Counted from the stretch's first letter, positions 32,385 through 42,743 are shown. The stretch is DNA of 64,000 nt from Morinoia aosen (GCA_030386875.1 CM059575.1:13292293-13356292), one strand, 5' to 3'. Numbers and translations: made by a program. Notes: a model not told the origin generated them from the sequence alone.

Positions 32385-32690
32385 GAAGAACCACAACACA
32401 AACCACACAAGAACCACAACACAGAACACACAAGAACCATACAAAAACCACAACACAGATCACACAAGAACCACAACACAGACCACACAAAAACCACAAC
32501 ACAGACAATACAAGGGCCACAACACAGACCATACAAGAACCACAACACAGACCATACAAGAACCACCACACAAACCATACAAGAACCACAACACAAACCA
32601 TACAAGAACCACAACACAGACCACATAATAACCACAACACAGACCATACAAGAATCACAACAAAACCACACAAAAACCACAAACCCGTAA
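32385..32690 (+). repeat. 21-bp minisatellite III (ACCACAACACAGACCACAC)
   Basis: About 14 CA-rich units. Third successive array of the same period but unrelated sequence. Confidence 0.9.
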
Positions 32691-32999
32691 AACATCCACA
32701 TTCTCAGGCACAAGAACCTACGGGCAGCCACTGGCTGTCACGGTTTTATGGATTATGTTGTAGGCGTGCACTAGGCCTGCCAGGCCTGTAAATTCCTGGT
32801 AAAATTTGAATTTCATTTGGAAACTCAAAAATGTCACATCTAGCTTCTCCAACAGGTCAGACCGACGTTCCGGGGCTCCCGCGTCAACACCCACCATCCC
32901 TGGGGGGACACCTTTCATGAATGCAGTCTCCCCGTCACTAACTCGAGGGTCTTCTAACTGAGGCTTTGGGTTGCCTTGGTGTGTTTTTGTATCATTCTT

Positions 33000-33140
33000 G
33001 GACTTTTCTCTATTGGTATCGTGAATTTTGGTATAACTTTTAGGTTTTTTTTCGATGGGAATTGCCAGTATTAGCATCACATTTGTGCTCTTTCCGATGG
33101 GAATCGTTAATATTTGTACCACCATAGGGCTCTTCTCGAC
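33000..33140 (+). repeat. Short tandem repeat, about 54-57-bp units (about 3)
   Basis: Units containing GATGGGAATYGYYARTATT. It overlaps the 3' end of the minus-strand frame that stops at 33,040 and accounts for its repetitive SHRKE/SHRKK tail. Confidence 0.6.
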
Positions 33141-33774
33141 TTGACATGTCTTCTTGAGACGCAAGAGCGTGACAGAAGCAGAGCATTTGGCAGGCGGTGA
33201 ACGACCTCGTCAAGAACGCCATGATCTCGTAGATGTCCTTGTCAAAGAACCCAAACCCAAAATGCGACAACAAGCCTTCGTTGAACCCGTCCATGAGCAA
33301 CAGCACCATGTCGTGGTCACACAAAGACCGAGTCAGGCTACCCATTGGCCAAAAATCTCGCCAAGATTTGAAGGTTTCAGCCATAAGTGGATTAAGGAGA
33401 CTACTCCACTGAAAACTGGCTATGCCTAGCTTAGGGAAGCGCGGGTACGCGAAACGGGGCAGCGAAGATTGCTCGGGCAGCAGTGAAAAGTTCTCAGTGT
33501 CTGCTCCGAGCCAAGAGAAGACGGAAGGTGGGTCTCCCATGCACACAAGCACGAAGCTGTCCCACTCCAGAGCATTCAAAAGCTTTCTTTGGAACTCGTA
33601 GAGGTGTTGTGCCATGGTCCGTGCTTCTTCATGGCTCAGTAACCTCGAGAACGAGCGGTAGCTTCTGAAAACAAGGACAAGGTCACTGTAGTAGCTGGTC
33701 CCAAGGATGTCCACTCGCTCGTGTGAGGGGAACTCGTCATCAACACTTGGTTGTCGCTGATGAGGACCCGTCAC
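33040..33774 (-). CDS. Unrecognised protein-coding-like frame (244 codons)
   Basis: Minus-strand frame; the first codon in the frame after the upstream TAA is not ATG (a GTG lies at 33,774), so it may be an exon or the rest of a frameshifted gene. Composition is protein-like, with a balanced hydrophobic core (DLVLVFRSYRSFSRLL, NALEWDSFVLVCMGDPPS, LCDHDMVLLLMDGFNEGL) and no low complexity until the last 25 residues. VLLLMDGFNEG faintly resembles a NACHT-type Walker B, but no P-loop precedes it. The frame at 34,109-33,810 immediately upstream is probably part of the same gene. Function unknown; a decayed viral or host gene are both possible. Confidence 0.45.
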   Translation of the reverse strand: MTGPHQRQPSVDDEFPSHERVDILGTSYYSDLVLVFRSYRSFSRLLSHEEARTMAQHLYEFQRKLLNALEWDSFVLVCMGDPPSVFSWLGADTENFSLLPEQSSLPRFAYPRFPKLGIASFQWSSLLNPLMAETFKSWRDFWPMGSLTRSLCDHDMVLLLMDGFNEGLLSHFGFGFFDKDIYEIMAFLTRSFTACQMLCFCHALASQEDMSSREEPYGGTNINDSHRKEHKCDANTGNSHRKKT

Positions 33775-33809
33775 GCAGGAGAGTTATGGGATAGGATTTT
33801 CGCAGAGTT

Positions 33810-34297
33810 TCACAAGACCAAGTGTGCCTTGAATTCAAGCGCCCTTTCGAACAGGGCTTTCAACCTAAATTGTTGGGCCTTTTGAACACAGCGATATTCT
33901 TCGTCTGACAAGTACGACCATGCCACGACAGGCTCGATTCCAAATGTGCTCTGGTGGAGCGCGTCAATGACGGAAGAGATAAATACAGGTTCCTGCAACA
34001 AGATATCAGACACAGTTTCCTTCTTGCAATAAAAGCTGCTTTCTGAAAACGCAACGGCAGATTTTTCTCGGCTAGAACCCCCAGATTGGGGACGTTGTGC
34101 ATATCTCAAGTCTTAAGGGCACTTACGCGTTTGGACTCTTTGGTTTGCTCCCTCTCGCCGCTGCAATCAACATTCTGTTTCGAAACACTGCTATTTTCTC
34201 CCACAAGATGCCTAGCAATCTGCTCAGGACCACCACTGCTAGGTAGCGTTCCCGTATCACTGCTGACACTATCCTGCCGGCGTAGACAGCACCGCAC
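33810..34297 (-). CDS. Unrecognised frames upstream of 33,774 (two phases)
   Basis: Minus-strand frames 34,297-34,106 and 34,109-33,810. The second encodes SEYRCVQKAQQF-like sequence (actual: DEEYRCVQKAQQFRLKALF) with FYCKKETVSDILLQEP. A GTAAGTG donor-like site follows the codons for ESKR near 34,117, and TTCTAG acceptor-like sequence lies about 55 nt on, but the reading phases do not join cleanly, so either introns or frameshifts separate the pieces. Confidence 0.35.
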
Positions 34298-34439
34298 TAC
34301 TGTAGTGACAGCCTCATCGAAGATCGTAGCGCAGAATAAAACCAGCTGTCCCGCATCGTTCCCGATAGAGCAGCCTCACGCTTGGCCATTGGAGCCCCAA
34401 GATGCAGATACTAGAAAAATAAAACAATGAATTAATGTA

Positions 34440-35530
34440 ATGAAATTACAATAGAGTCTGTAGTTATTCATAAAGATTTGCAAACAGGAACATTATTGCA
34501 GGAAAACTTCAAAAGCTAACCTGAGTTTAGTAATGCCTCAGTGTGGAAGCCACTCGTAGAGTTGATAAAGATGGTAAAACGTGGAAGAAAAGAGGCTCAA
34601 GCATCGAGCAGGAGCGAGTTTTAGGAAATAGCGTTAGGTTAAGAGTTACAGTATTACTCGGAGAGTAGACCGCTGGCAGTCTTTCAGTCAAGCCCCAGGT
34701 AAGGTAATTTATTTAGTTACGGAGAATGGTCAAGTCTCGTTTCCAAGCTGGCTCGGAATAGATTCAAGGATGCAAGAATTTAAGGCATTAAGATATTAAC
34801 GTTTGAGGATTCAAGAATTCAAGAGTTTAAGAATTTAAGGAATTATGGTAGCTTAATAAACTCATGCACACTCACATTCACACAATTTACGACAGCAAAG
34901 GTATTTGATAGACAAAGGAAATTAAATCACTAGAAAATAGAAGTAAAGGTGGCTTTAAAAATTAGGGAGAACAGGTGAGGAAGCGAACCACCGGGAAACA
35001 CGCTTGATGACGTGCCAAGGCTGAACACGGAGCGTCGGTACCCATGGCTGCAGGACACCTTTACTCTCGGGATAAGTTTCTGCTGAGATCGCCACTATAG
35101 GTTACCACCATAGCTTGGAGGTCGCAACATAAAATAAAGGAACGAAACAGCAAGCGATACAAAAAGTGTGCCACAGCAACAAAGGAATCGAACCAAAGTA
35201 TCAATAGAATCGAAAAGTAGCTACTGAATCGCCGTAAAGCAGCTCCCACCTCACCTGCCCCGAGCCACGCTGCAAAGGTACTAAAGTTTAAACTGCAATG
35301 TATCTCTCAGGGCAATGGGGAATGTCAGAATTTTTCATACTACAAGAAGTACATGCCTCTTCACCGCAAAAGTAAACCTCCGTCACTCGAAAGCTACTTG
35401 TCTTCAAGGCGGTCGTTCAACTAAGGTCAGGGCCTGCCACAGCATGGTTACTGGAAAACAACTCGAATACGTTCTTTGAGATGCTGAAGCACTGTTTTCC
35501 ACTACACTTGAGCAAAATTGTAAATCTCTA
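34440..35530. other. No recognisable gene
   Basis: Contains short AAGAATTYAAG repeats near 34,770-34,860 and otherwise unique-looking sequence. It could be intron or intergenic between the frames on either side. Confidence 0.4.
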
Positions 35531-35535
35531 AACTA

Positions 35536-37476
35536 TTAAAGCAAAAAGTCCGTAATGGCATTACTAGGTTGGCAAAAACGCAACTCTACATTCGAAGGTT
35601 GCAAAACTTGAGCGTTTTCGCAGACAGAAGTCGTAAGTTTCTCTGGTCTACCCTGGAATTCTTGAGCAGAAGCGGGTGTCAGTGCGGAGTGGGTATGCAC
35701 AGCACTGGCAATAGGGCTGCTTTGCAGCAAACGCTGTGCCAGTGAGGCCATGCCGGTGAAACTGTTACCATGTTGTCGAGTTATTAGGGTGTACGAGGGT
35801 GTAAGGACAGGAGTGGGGGTGAAATGTGGATTGAGTTCCACAACGTTATGATATACGGGCGCTGTCCCTTTGATGCCCAGCGAGGAAAAGCAATTTTTAC
35901 GTCTGGCGACCTGTAACCTCCCAGGAAAAATACACCAAAGCATCTCGCGTAAGGAATGCAAAAAGGAGTCTGAATCCACATCAGTTTGGTTCGATTCACG
36001 GACAAGTCTGTGATTGCCGTAGGTTCTAATTGAGTGTATGTCTCGGAGATCGGCTCCCTTTGGCAGGTTGGAGAACGTAAAGCCTGTGCCCATCTCAACG
36101 GCTCGCAACAACCGAAATGCCCTGCACCAAGCTTCACGTCTGTTCAAATGGCCGTTTGCTATGGCCAAGGTGCACTCTACTACATGATCTTTTTGAGTAT
36201 CCTTACCAAATGTTGCAGACCCAAATACACCTTTCAGAGACTCAGGGCTATCTGTGACACTTCCGACACATTCTGCTGTGTCTCTAGGAATGTTCTTTGA
36301 CCTAGCACATGGACCGTTCTTTGCCCTAGCACATGGTGGACAATTTCTGTTCGTCTGAAGATGCTGAGTGTGAACAGCAGCCTTTACAGAGTCAGCATCC
36401 TTTGGACTAGCGCATATTGAAGATGCTCGTGTAGGAAAGTCATTTGTCGTTACAGACTGAACATCGACTTCCATGGCACAAGAATCGTTTCGCAGATCAG
36501 CCACAGCACAGATTATTCCCAACTGGTAACCTGATTCACGGAATTCCACGGGTGAGTCAAATGCTGGAGCTCGCACAGTCTCTATGAGATTATTGCTGTC
36601 AGGAGAATAGGTCGATGAATTTTCAGATGGTTTTACGAGTTTGCTGTCACATTTCATGGGAACGACAGAGGGTGTCTCTATAATTCCTTCAAGCGGAACC
36701 GAGCAACTCGGAGGTTCTAAAGAACCGTCATTAGGGTTCTCCATCCCTGTAAAGACGTCTAAAGGTTCTGAAGACTGTCCAGTCAGGGACGAACAACTCG
36801 TGGACTTTAGAGCACCGAGATTAGGGTTTTTCATCCTCGTAGAGGCGACCAATGAGGTTTCTGGAGACTTTCCACGCAGGGACGAGTAACTCGGGGTTTC
36901 TAAAGCCCCATCTATTGGGTGGTCCATGCCCTCTAAGATTGTAGCCACCGCATCTTCTTCAGATGACTGAGTTGAGAATATCTCCTGCTGTTTCACTGAG
37001 CGGACCCTGATTGCTGAGTAACATCGCCGAAATTCTCTATTCAGAGGCTCGCCAAAACCAAAATAACACTTAACCCACCTCCTCTCAGGAAAGACGAGAG
37101 TGTTTCAGGGGTGTCCCCCAAATTCTCTACCCCAAACCTCCAAGCATGATCCAGGCGGGAAGAAGTCCTTTGGTCTAATGAATTTCAGTTGCTGTGGCTT
37201 CAGAAACAAGGAAGGGAAAGGTAGTTCTACGTATCTACTGCTTGCAAAAACGGCTTCTGCACAGGTAAGGATGTATATAGACGACTCTATGGACAGATTA
37301 CACCGGCTTGGCCGAGGGCTGATGATTTTCTGCCTAAATGTCGAGGAAGCCTCTTTTATATCTTTTTCATGGGATGACAAAAGGTTAGCAGAAGCAACAG
37401 TCGCATTGCACGTGTGCAGCCTGCGGAGAACTGTCCGCAACTGCGCTTCTGACACCCCGCTTCGATCTGCGAACAC
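35536..37476 (-). pseudogene. Unrecognised long minus-strand gene, one in-frame TGA (about 646 codons)
   Basis: Two frames, 37,476-37,105 and the stretch continuing to 35,536, are in the same phase and separated only by a TGA at 37,107-37,105, so they form a single intronless frame. N-terminal part: FADRSGVSEAQLRTVLRRL and a hydrophobic SIYILTCAEAVFASS. Middle: three degenerate repeats of about 30 residues (around DGALETPSYSSL, LGALKSTSCSSL, DGSLEPPSCSVP). C-terminal part: EAWCRAFRLLRAVEMGTGF and LHSLREMLWCIFPGRLQVARR look like a folded domain. No family recognised. Possibilities are a host gene with a sequencing error or recent nonsense mutation, or an inserted large-DNA-virus gene; neither can be decided here. 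Confidence 0.5.
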
Positions 37477-37559
37477 TTTCAGAGAGCGACGGAGGGGACG
37501 GATGGGTGAAAAGGGGTCAAGCTAAGGGGTGATAAACCTACGTCCCACCCTGGTTTTGG

Positions 37560-37800
37560 GGGAGGCCCAGTCCCAGGAGAAAGCCCAGGCCCAGGAGAAG
37601 GCCCATGCTCAGGAGAAGGCCCAGGCCCAGGAGAAGTCCCAATCCCCGGAGAAGGTCCAGACTCTGGGGAAGGCCCAGACATCGGGGAAGGCCCAGACCC
37701 CGGGGAAGGCCAAGACCCCAGGGAAGGCCCAGACCCCGGGGAAGGCCCAGACCCCGAGGATGGCCCAGACCCCAGAGAAGGCCCAGGCAGAAGAGGCTCC
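37560..37800 (+). repeat. 18-bp minisatellite (GGCCCAGACCCCGGGGAA)
   Basis: About 13 G/C-rich units. Three frames per strand stay open across it; none is considered a gene. Confidence 0.9.
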
Positions 37801-37989
37801 GTCCAGAACCGCGCCCCCACACAGAACTGCGAGGAGACCTTGAGGAAGTCGTTGGAGATTTACTGGGCCTGGAAGGCCTGGAAACTGGAACTTTTGGTCG
37901 ACCTCAGGAGGGCTGGTGATGGCCGTGAGGAGGTGGCGCCCGCACGGGGAGAACTCCACGTACCTGCACGCAACCGCGTTTTCAAGCGG

Positions 37990-38380
37990 GGAAGGAAGGA
38001 AGCACAGTTTAGATTAAATAACCTGATTTGGCCCTCCCTAACCACAACAATGGTGTTCCAAAGCGGCAAAGGAGGGAGGCATCCTTTATTTTCAGATTTA
38101 TTTGAGATTAGACTAGATTCCCAAACAGGGAAGGAGAAAGGCACAGTTTATATTAGTACAGATTTAATGAGCCTCCCTAACCAGAACAATAATGTTCCAA
38201 AATGGGGAATGAGAAGAGCACCGTTTTGATTGGATTAGATTTGACAAGCTTCCTAACCACAACAATGTTGTCCAAAATGGGCAAGAAGAAAGGTACCATT
38301 TTGTTTAGATGAGCCAGTTTACACCTCCCTAACCACAACAATAGTGTTCCAAAGAGAAGAAGGTGGAAAGTCCATTTAGT
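37990..38380 (+). repeat. Tandem repeat, about 90-bp units (4)
   Basis: Units share CCTCCCTAACCACAACAAT, GTTCCAAA, AAGG and CACCATTT. The last unit runs into the dispersed repeat 38,330-38,690. Confidence 0.75.
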
Positions 38381-38690
38381 TTGAAATTAAGGGAAAGAGG
38401 AATCTGTGCATGCCGAATGGGGTTCCCATACCCTACACATAGAAACAAGTTAGGAAGGAAGTTTATGAAATAAAAAAGTTGAATGAGAAAGTAGTAGGTG
38501 CTTTAAAACAGGACAGCACACCAAGACAAAACAAAAACCTATTCTATACCCAACAAAATGACACCAGACTCAATCTTCAGCTTCGGAACTCTCATCTTAT
38601 CTCTTGGAGCACTAATTCCTATAAACACAATAGCTGTGTTCCCCTGAAAGAATATTTGTTATTACATGCTGCCATACAAGATAAATCATT
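38330..38690 (+). repeat. Dispersed repeat, copy 1
   Basis: Same order of motifs as 39,860-40,230: TCCCTAACCACAACAA, CCATTTAGT, a run reading GAGAAAGTAGTAGGYGCT, and GGAGCACTAATTYC. A shorter copy is at 51,930-52,140. No coding capacity. Confidence 0.7.
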
Positions 38691-38879
38691 TACCACATAG
38701 GAGAAAAATTACCTGTAACAAATCTTTAAAGAACACAACATGTACTTAATACTCACTAAATATAATTATACTTCATCACAAAGCCAAATGATACTAAATA
38801 TATGCAATAAATATACCGATACAGAATCCAGAACCTTCACTCCATACTTGGTAGTATATATCCTTATTTCCACAGTGTA

Positions 38880-39220
38880 CTAAAGTGTACCCAAGTGTAC
38901 GTACCCACAGTGTACCCAAGTGTACGTACCCACAATGTACCCAAGTGTACGTACCCACAGTGTACCCAAGTGTACGTACCCACAGTGTACCCAAGTATAC
39001 GTACCCACAGTGTACTCAAGTGTACGTACCCGCAGTGTACCCAAGTGAACGTACCCACAGTGTACCCAAGTGTACGTACCCACAGTGTACCCAAGTGTAC
39101 GTACCCATAGTGTACCCAAGTGTACGTAGTACGTACCCACAGTGTACTCAAGTGTACGTACCCACACTGCACCCAAGTGTACGTACCCACAGTGTACCCA
39201 AGTGTACGTACCCATATACA
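38880..39220 (+). repeat. 25-bp minisatellite (CCAAGTGTACGTACCCACAG)
   Basis: About 13 highly similar units with GTAC palindromes. A non-multiple-of-three period explains the longer peptide repeats in its frames. Confidence 0.92.
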
Positions 39221-39722
39221 CTTAAAACATATACTTCAGAACTGGCATAGTTTCTGCTAAGAACTTATCCTAAATATGCTATACCCCATAACTGACCCAC
39301 TCTACGTATGTATGTACTTGTGCTAAACACGCTATATCACATAGCTGACTTGTATTAATACACTAAAAACCTACAACATATATACCAGATGTTTCATACG
39401 ACTGGTTTATTCTACATAATAACGCTAAATATAGGTACATCTAATACATCATACAGCTGACTATCACTAATACTGTACATGCACTAAATATGCAATTTGA
39501 ATCACATAACTGAACAACAGAATAATTATTTTATATTTACACCTAAACATATTTACTCTTACTCCTCCTTCACACACTTAACATCACCACAACATACATT
39601 CAATATATTTACCCTAACTCCTCTTCCATCACAAACCTAACACCAACAAACACGATTTACCCTAAACACACTTACCTAAACTCCAACACAGATATAAGTA
39701 TTTACCCTAACCTAAATAGCCC
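39221..39722. other. No recognisable gene
   Basis: AT-rich, with loosely repeated CTAAATATG/ACATAACTGA motifs. Nothing supported. Confidence 0.4.
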
Positions 39723-39785
39723 ACCTGACTCTGTCGTTGAGGAAGCCAGTGAAGACAGCAGAGACGTGAGCAGCAGTTGAACATT
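39723..39785 (-). pseudogene. Extra copy of WD40-like exon end with splice donor
   Basis: Minus strand HVSAVFTGFLNDRVR followed by GTGGGC, a copy of the last part of the exon at 40,412-40,512. No matching exon start found. Confidence 0.45.
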
Positions 39786-39859
39786 TTCAACGTAACTCCT
39801 CTTGTATACCTAACACACTCATAGCATCTATTTGACCTACTTATAACAGATTATATTAT

Positions 39860-40230
39860 TAGTTAGTTTAAGCCTCCCTATCCGCAACAAATGCGATTCA
39901 AAGGAAGGAAGAAGGCACCATTTAGTAAGGAGTTAAGGGAATGCGGAACCTATGCAGAAAAGGCATAGAAACAGTAAGATGAGAAAGAATTTCATGAAAC
40001 AAGATCAAAGTTGAAGAAGAAAGTAGTAGGCGCTGAAAAAAACAAGACAGTAGCAAACCGAAAAAAGATGGTCCGTAACAAAACCAAAACCTATTCTGTT
40101 TTAACACAAAGAAAGTCTAACCAACCTTTAGCTCAGGCACTTACATTGCCCCCTGGAAGCACTAATTTCCATAGATACAATAGTTGTATCCCCCTGACGG
40201 GCTTACTTATAACATATTCACCCAACTCCC
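39860..40230 (+). repeat. Dispersed repeat, copy 2
   Basis: See copy 1 at 38,330-38,690; same orientation, about 1.5 kb apart. Confidence 0.7.
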
Positions 40231-40243
40231 AACCCTAAATGCC

Positions 40244-40300
40244 TCACCTGACTTTGCGTTGAGGGAGCCAGTGAAGACAGCAGAGACTTGTGCAGCAGCA
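40244..40300 (-). pseudogene. Second extra copy of the WD40-like exon end (frame broken)
   Basis: Minus strand, related to 40,412-40,465 but with a small deletion before the GTGAGG donor that destroys the reading frame. Confidence 0.4.
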
Positions 40301-40411
40301 AGGGGTTGCAGTTCAATACCTCTTATATACTAAACACACTTGCAACATCTACTTGAATTATCATGAAAAATTCTCCTTTAACTCCTCTTCAATCACAACC
40401 TATACGCCCAC

Positions 40412-40512
40412 CTGACTTTGTCGTTAGGGGAGCCAGTGAAGACAGCGGAGACGTGAGCAACAGCGGAGGAGCTGCAGTTGTGCCAGAAGTGCAGCAGGTG
40501 CCCGCAGGCCTG
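40412..40512 (-). CDS. Putative WD40-like exon A (copy 1)
   Basis: Minus-strand segment bounded by ATTACAG at its start and GTGGGC at its end; 101 bp encoding QACGHLLHFWHNCSSS then AVAHVSAVFTGSPNDKV. GHLLHFW and VSAVFTGSPNDKVR fit the strand pattern of a WD40 blade. It lies 1.3 kb downstream (minus direction) of exon B, in the tandemly duplicated unit. Exon limits are predicted, not proven. Confidence 0.45.
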
Positions 40513-40889
40513 CTGTAATGGTTCAACCAGGGGGAGATGCATCCAGGGTGTCCTGGTGGGGTTAGAGGGAGGTTATGGAGCAGGGGACGGTGGTCTTCCA
40601 TGATGCAACCAGGGTGTCCTGTTTGATGGTGAAGGTTAGAACTGCCAGGTCGTGAGTTTGTAATTCTCTTTTTTGTATATTAAAACATTTTAACAAGAAG
40701 TACAGGCATACAATAGAACCAAGAACGAACGGTTATAACCTACCTGCCTCCAACATATGAAGCTGCTAACAACAATGAACACTTAACTGTCGAACAGCCA
40801 CAAACGGTACAAGGGGGACTCGGCATGGCAGCAAACCCTCCCAGATGTAGCAGTCGTCCATAGGCTCGGTCTGCAGAAGTGCAGTAGCG

Positions 40890-41125
40890 GCAGGAGTGGA
40901 CGGAGTGGTAGGAGTGGCAGGAGCGGGAGGAGTGGCAGGAGCGGCAGGAGTGGCAGGAGCGGCAGGCGTGGCAGGGGTGCAGGAGCGGCAGGAGCGCAGG
41001 AGCGGCAGGAATGCAGGAGTGGCAGGAGCGGCATGAGTGCAGGAGCGGCAGGAGTGCAGGAGCGGCAGGAGTACAGGAGCGGCAGGAGTGCAGGAGCGGC
41101 AGGAGTGCAGGAGCGGCAGTAGTGG
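40890..41125 (+). repeat. About 17-bp minisatellite (GAGCGGCAGGAGTGCAG), unit 1
   Basis: Irregular GGAGYGGCA/GGAGTGCA units. Copy in unit 2 at 48,215-48,465 differs by a few units. Confidence 0.88.
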
Positions 41126-41189
41126 CACTTCTGAATAGAGGGGATCCTGCAACGGGCCCGAGGAAGAATCTCTTCAGTCCAAGATGGGG

Positions 41190-41345
41190 GCTACGCCCCA
41201 GTCCAAGATGAAGGCTGCGCCCCAGTTCATGATGGAGGCTGCACCCCAGACCAAGATGGAGGCTGCGCCCCAGTGCAAGATGGAGGCTGCGCCCCAGTCC
41301 AAGATGGAGGCTGCGCCCCGGTCCAAGATGGGGGCTACGACCCAC
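41190..41345 (+). repeat. 24-bp minisatellite (TCCAAGATGGAGGCTGCGCC), unit 1
   Basis: Six to seven units; identical array at 48,530-48,685. Frames across it are artefacts. Confidence 0.88.
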
Positions 41346-41754
41346 GACTTACAGTCTGACATAGCCAGGGAAGACAACTTTTCTGATTAATAAATACAAC
41401 AAACGAAACTATTTCTGCTGTTTTATCTGATGTTAGACTTTACCACAACAAAACTTGCGCACGTGCCTTAGACAAGTACAATAAAGAGACACAAACATTG
41501 TGAACAGAAAGCAAACATTACTTAGAATGTGTGTGTATTTATTGCCTTGATGCAAATTTCAACTGAACAACCTATTGAAAAAACTCAAATTAAATGCTAC
41601 CTTTATTTTATAAAATAAAACTCCTACTGTTCCTCTACACAGTACGGAACTGGAAAATTTTATTGAAGAAGGTATTTCCTATGGATATTCCATCATATTT
41701 ATATTCTTTCACAATTACTGATATTAGAAACAATTTTTATTTTCCCATCTGGTA

Positions 41755-41840
41755 CAACAGTGAGCCACACCCACCCCACCTTGTGCCAGAGTGAGGCATA
41801 CCTGCCCACCTTGTGCCAGAGTGAGGCACACCTACCCCAC
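41755..41840 (+). repeat. 30-bp repeats duplicating the exon B splice donor, unit 1
   Basis: Three tandem copies of CCACCTTGTGCCAGAGT. On the minus strand each reads ACTCTGGCACAAG followed by GTGGG, i.e. the exon B end and donor. Same in unit 2 (49,095-49,180). Confidence 0.75.
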
Positions 41841-42014
41841 CTTGTGCCAGAGTCTGACGTTCCTTGTAAAACTGCCCAAATCGAGTCTGTCAGAGTCCCG
41901 AGGGTGGAAGGCGACGGAACACACCGAGTTTGCGTGGCTTCCCACAGTGCGGACAAGCTCCTTGGTCTCTGAGCTGTACACTGTCACCCAGTCCTTGCCA
42001 TGGCAGCAGGCAAA
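41841..42014 (-). CDS. Putative WD40-repeat exon B (copy 1)
   Basis: Minus-strand exon candidate of exactly 174 bp (58 codons, phase 0 at both ends), preceded by GACCAAG and followed by GTGGGG. The peptide includes KDWVTVYSSETKELVRTV, then HANSVCSVAFHPRDSD and TRNVRLWHK: the GH-like turn, hydrophobic strand and terminal R-L-W of a WD40 blade. WD40 blades build propeller scaffolds for protein interaction. The rest of the gene is not recognised. Unit 2 carries a nearly identical copy, with VGGHANS instead of VGSHANS. Confidence 0.55.
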
Positions 42015-42019
42015 CTTGG

Positions 42020-42160
42020 TCCAGGACAAACAAATGTTTATGACTTGGATCTGTACAAATAAATGTACAGAACTTGGAGCTGTACAAACAAATGTTTATG
42101 ACTAGGAGCTGTACGAACAAACGCACTGGACGTGGAGCTGTATAAACAAATATACATAAC
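42020..42160 (+). repeat. About 29-33-bp tandem repeat (GAGCTGTACAAACAAATGTA)
   Basis: Four imperfect units; fewer in unit 2 (49,375-49,440) and a related array at 51,110-51,235. Confidence 0.75.
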
Positions 42161-42350
42161 ATGGCAGGGTTTATATAAAAAAGACACCAAAAAACACACA
42201 AAAAACACTAAATAGTATTTTTTTGTTTTTTGAGGGTTTTTTATTATTGCTATTTAAATTTCACTTGTTTTCAAGCTCAAAGGATCAAAATAAGCTATAT
42301 ATATATCAAAAACGCTATATATACATTGTCAAAAATACCCGTCACCACAG

Positions 42351-42490
42351 CGGAGACGTGAGCAACAGCGGAGGAGCTGCAGTTGTGCCAGAAGTGCAGC
42401 AGGTGCCCGCCGGCCTGCTGTAATGGTTCAACCAGGGGGAGATGCATCCAGGGTGTCCTGGTGGGGTTAGAGGGAGGTTATGGAGCAGGG
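42351..42490. repeat. Tandem segmental duplication, unit 2, first part
   Basis: Copy of 40,442-40,585 ending at the AGGG target duplication (42,487-42,490). Includes most of exon A (copy 2), but its splice-donor end is truncated at the unit junction. Confidence 0.93.
42487..42490. repeat. Target-site duplication AGGG (left)
   Basis: Repeated immediately after the right LTR at 47,913-47,916; single in the empty site at 40,582-40,585. Confidence 0.9.
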
Positions 42491-42742
42491 TGTGCCGTCG
42501 CGGTTGCGCACTTTCTCTGTACATATGTTCGTACGTATGGTAATGCTATGCCTGGGCGCGGCTCTACCGCAATGCGCCTGCTTGGTCAGCAGAATTGAGA
42601 TAGTATAAAAGGACGTGCGCGGCTTTTAGAGGCGCATTTGGTCCGTGTTCTACCCCCTTGCAACATCGTTACCAGTAAACGTCGCCTATAACCAGCGTTA
42701 TCTCTCTACCCTTCGGACCTCACACCTACTTTTGCCTTCACA
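42491..42742 (+). repeat. 5' LTR, 252 bp (TGTGCC...TTCACA)
   Basis: Identical to 47,661-47,912 except for one base (C versus A in AATGCGC[C/A]TGCTTGG). TG...CA ends, TATAAAAG at about 42,603. Confidence 0.95.
42603..42610 (+). promoter_or_regulatory. TATA box of the 5' LTR
   Basis: TATAAAAG, followed about 30 nt on by TTTTAGAGGCGCATTTGG; marks the likely U3/R boundary. Same in the 3' LTR at about 47,773. Confidence 0.65.
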
Positions 42743-42743
42743 C

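Larger units (their letters stand above)
40442..42337. repeat. Tandem segmental duplication, unit 1 (about 1.9 kb)
   Basis: Matches 42,351-42,490 plus 47,913-49,620 almost identically, including minisatellites and exon B. It retains the uninterrupted sequence GGAGCAGGGGACGGTGG at 40,579-40,592, the empty site of the LTR element in unit 2. Confidence 0.95.

Noticed and set aside
33300..33340. NACHT-type ATPase (VLLLMDGFNEG as Walker B)
   Set aside because: No P-loop upstream and no other NACHT motif; resemblance is a short hydrophobic-DG match.
33040..37476. Endogenous large DNA virus (nimavirus-like) island
   Set aside because: Intronless long frames in an arthropod-like genome would fit, but I recognise no core viral gene, so it is left only as a possibility.
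40740..41345. 201-codon minus-strand frame with Cys/Ser/Leu repeats
   Set aside because: Spans two minisatellites; its duplicate at 48,071-48,685 changes with repeat number.
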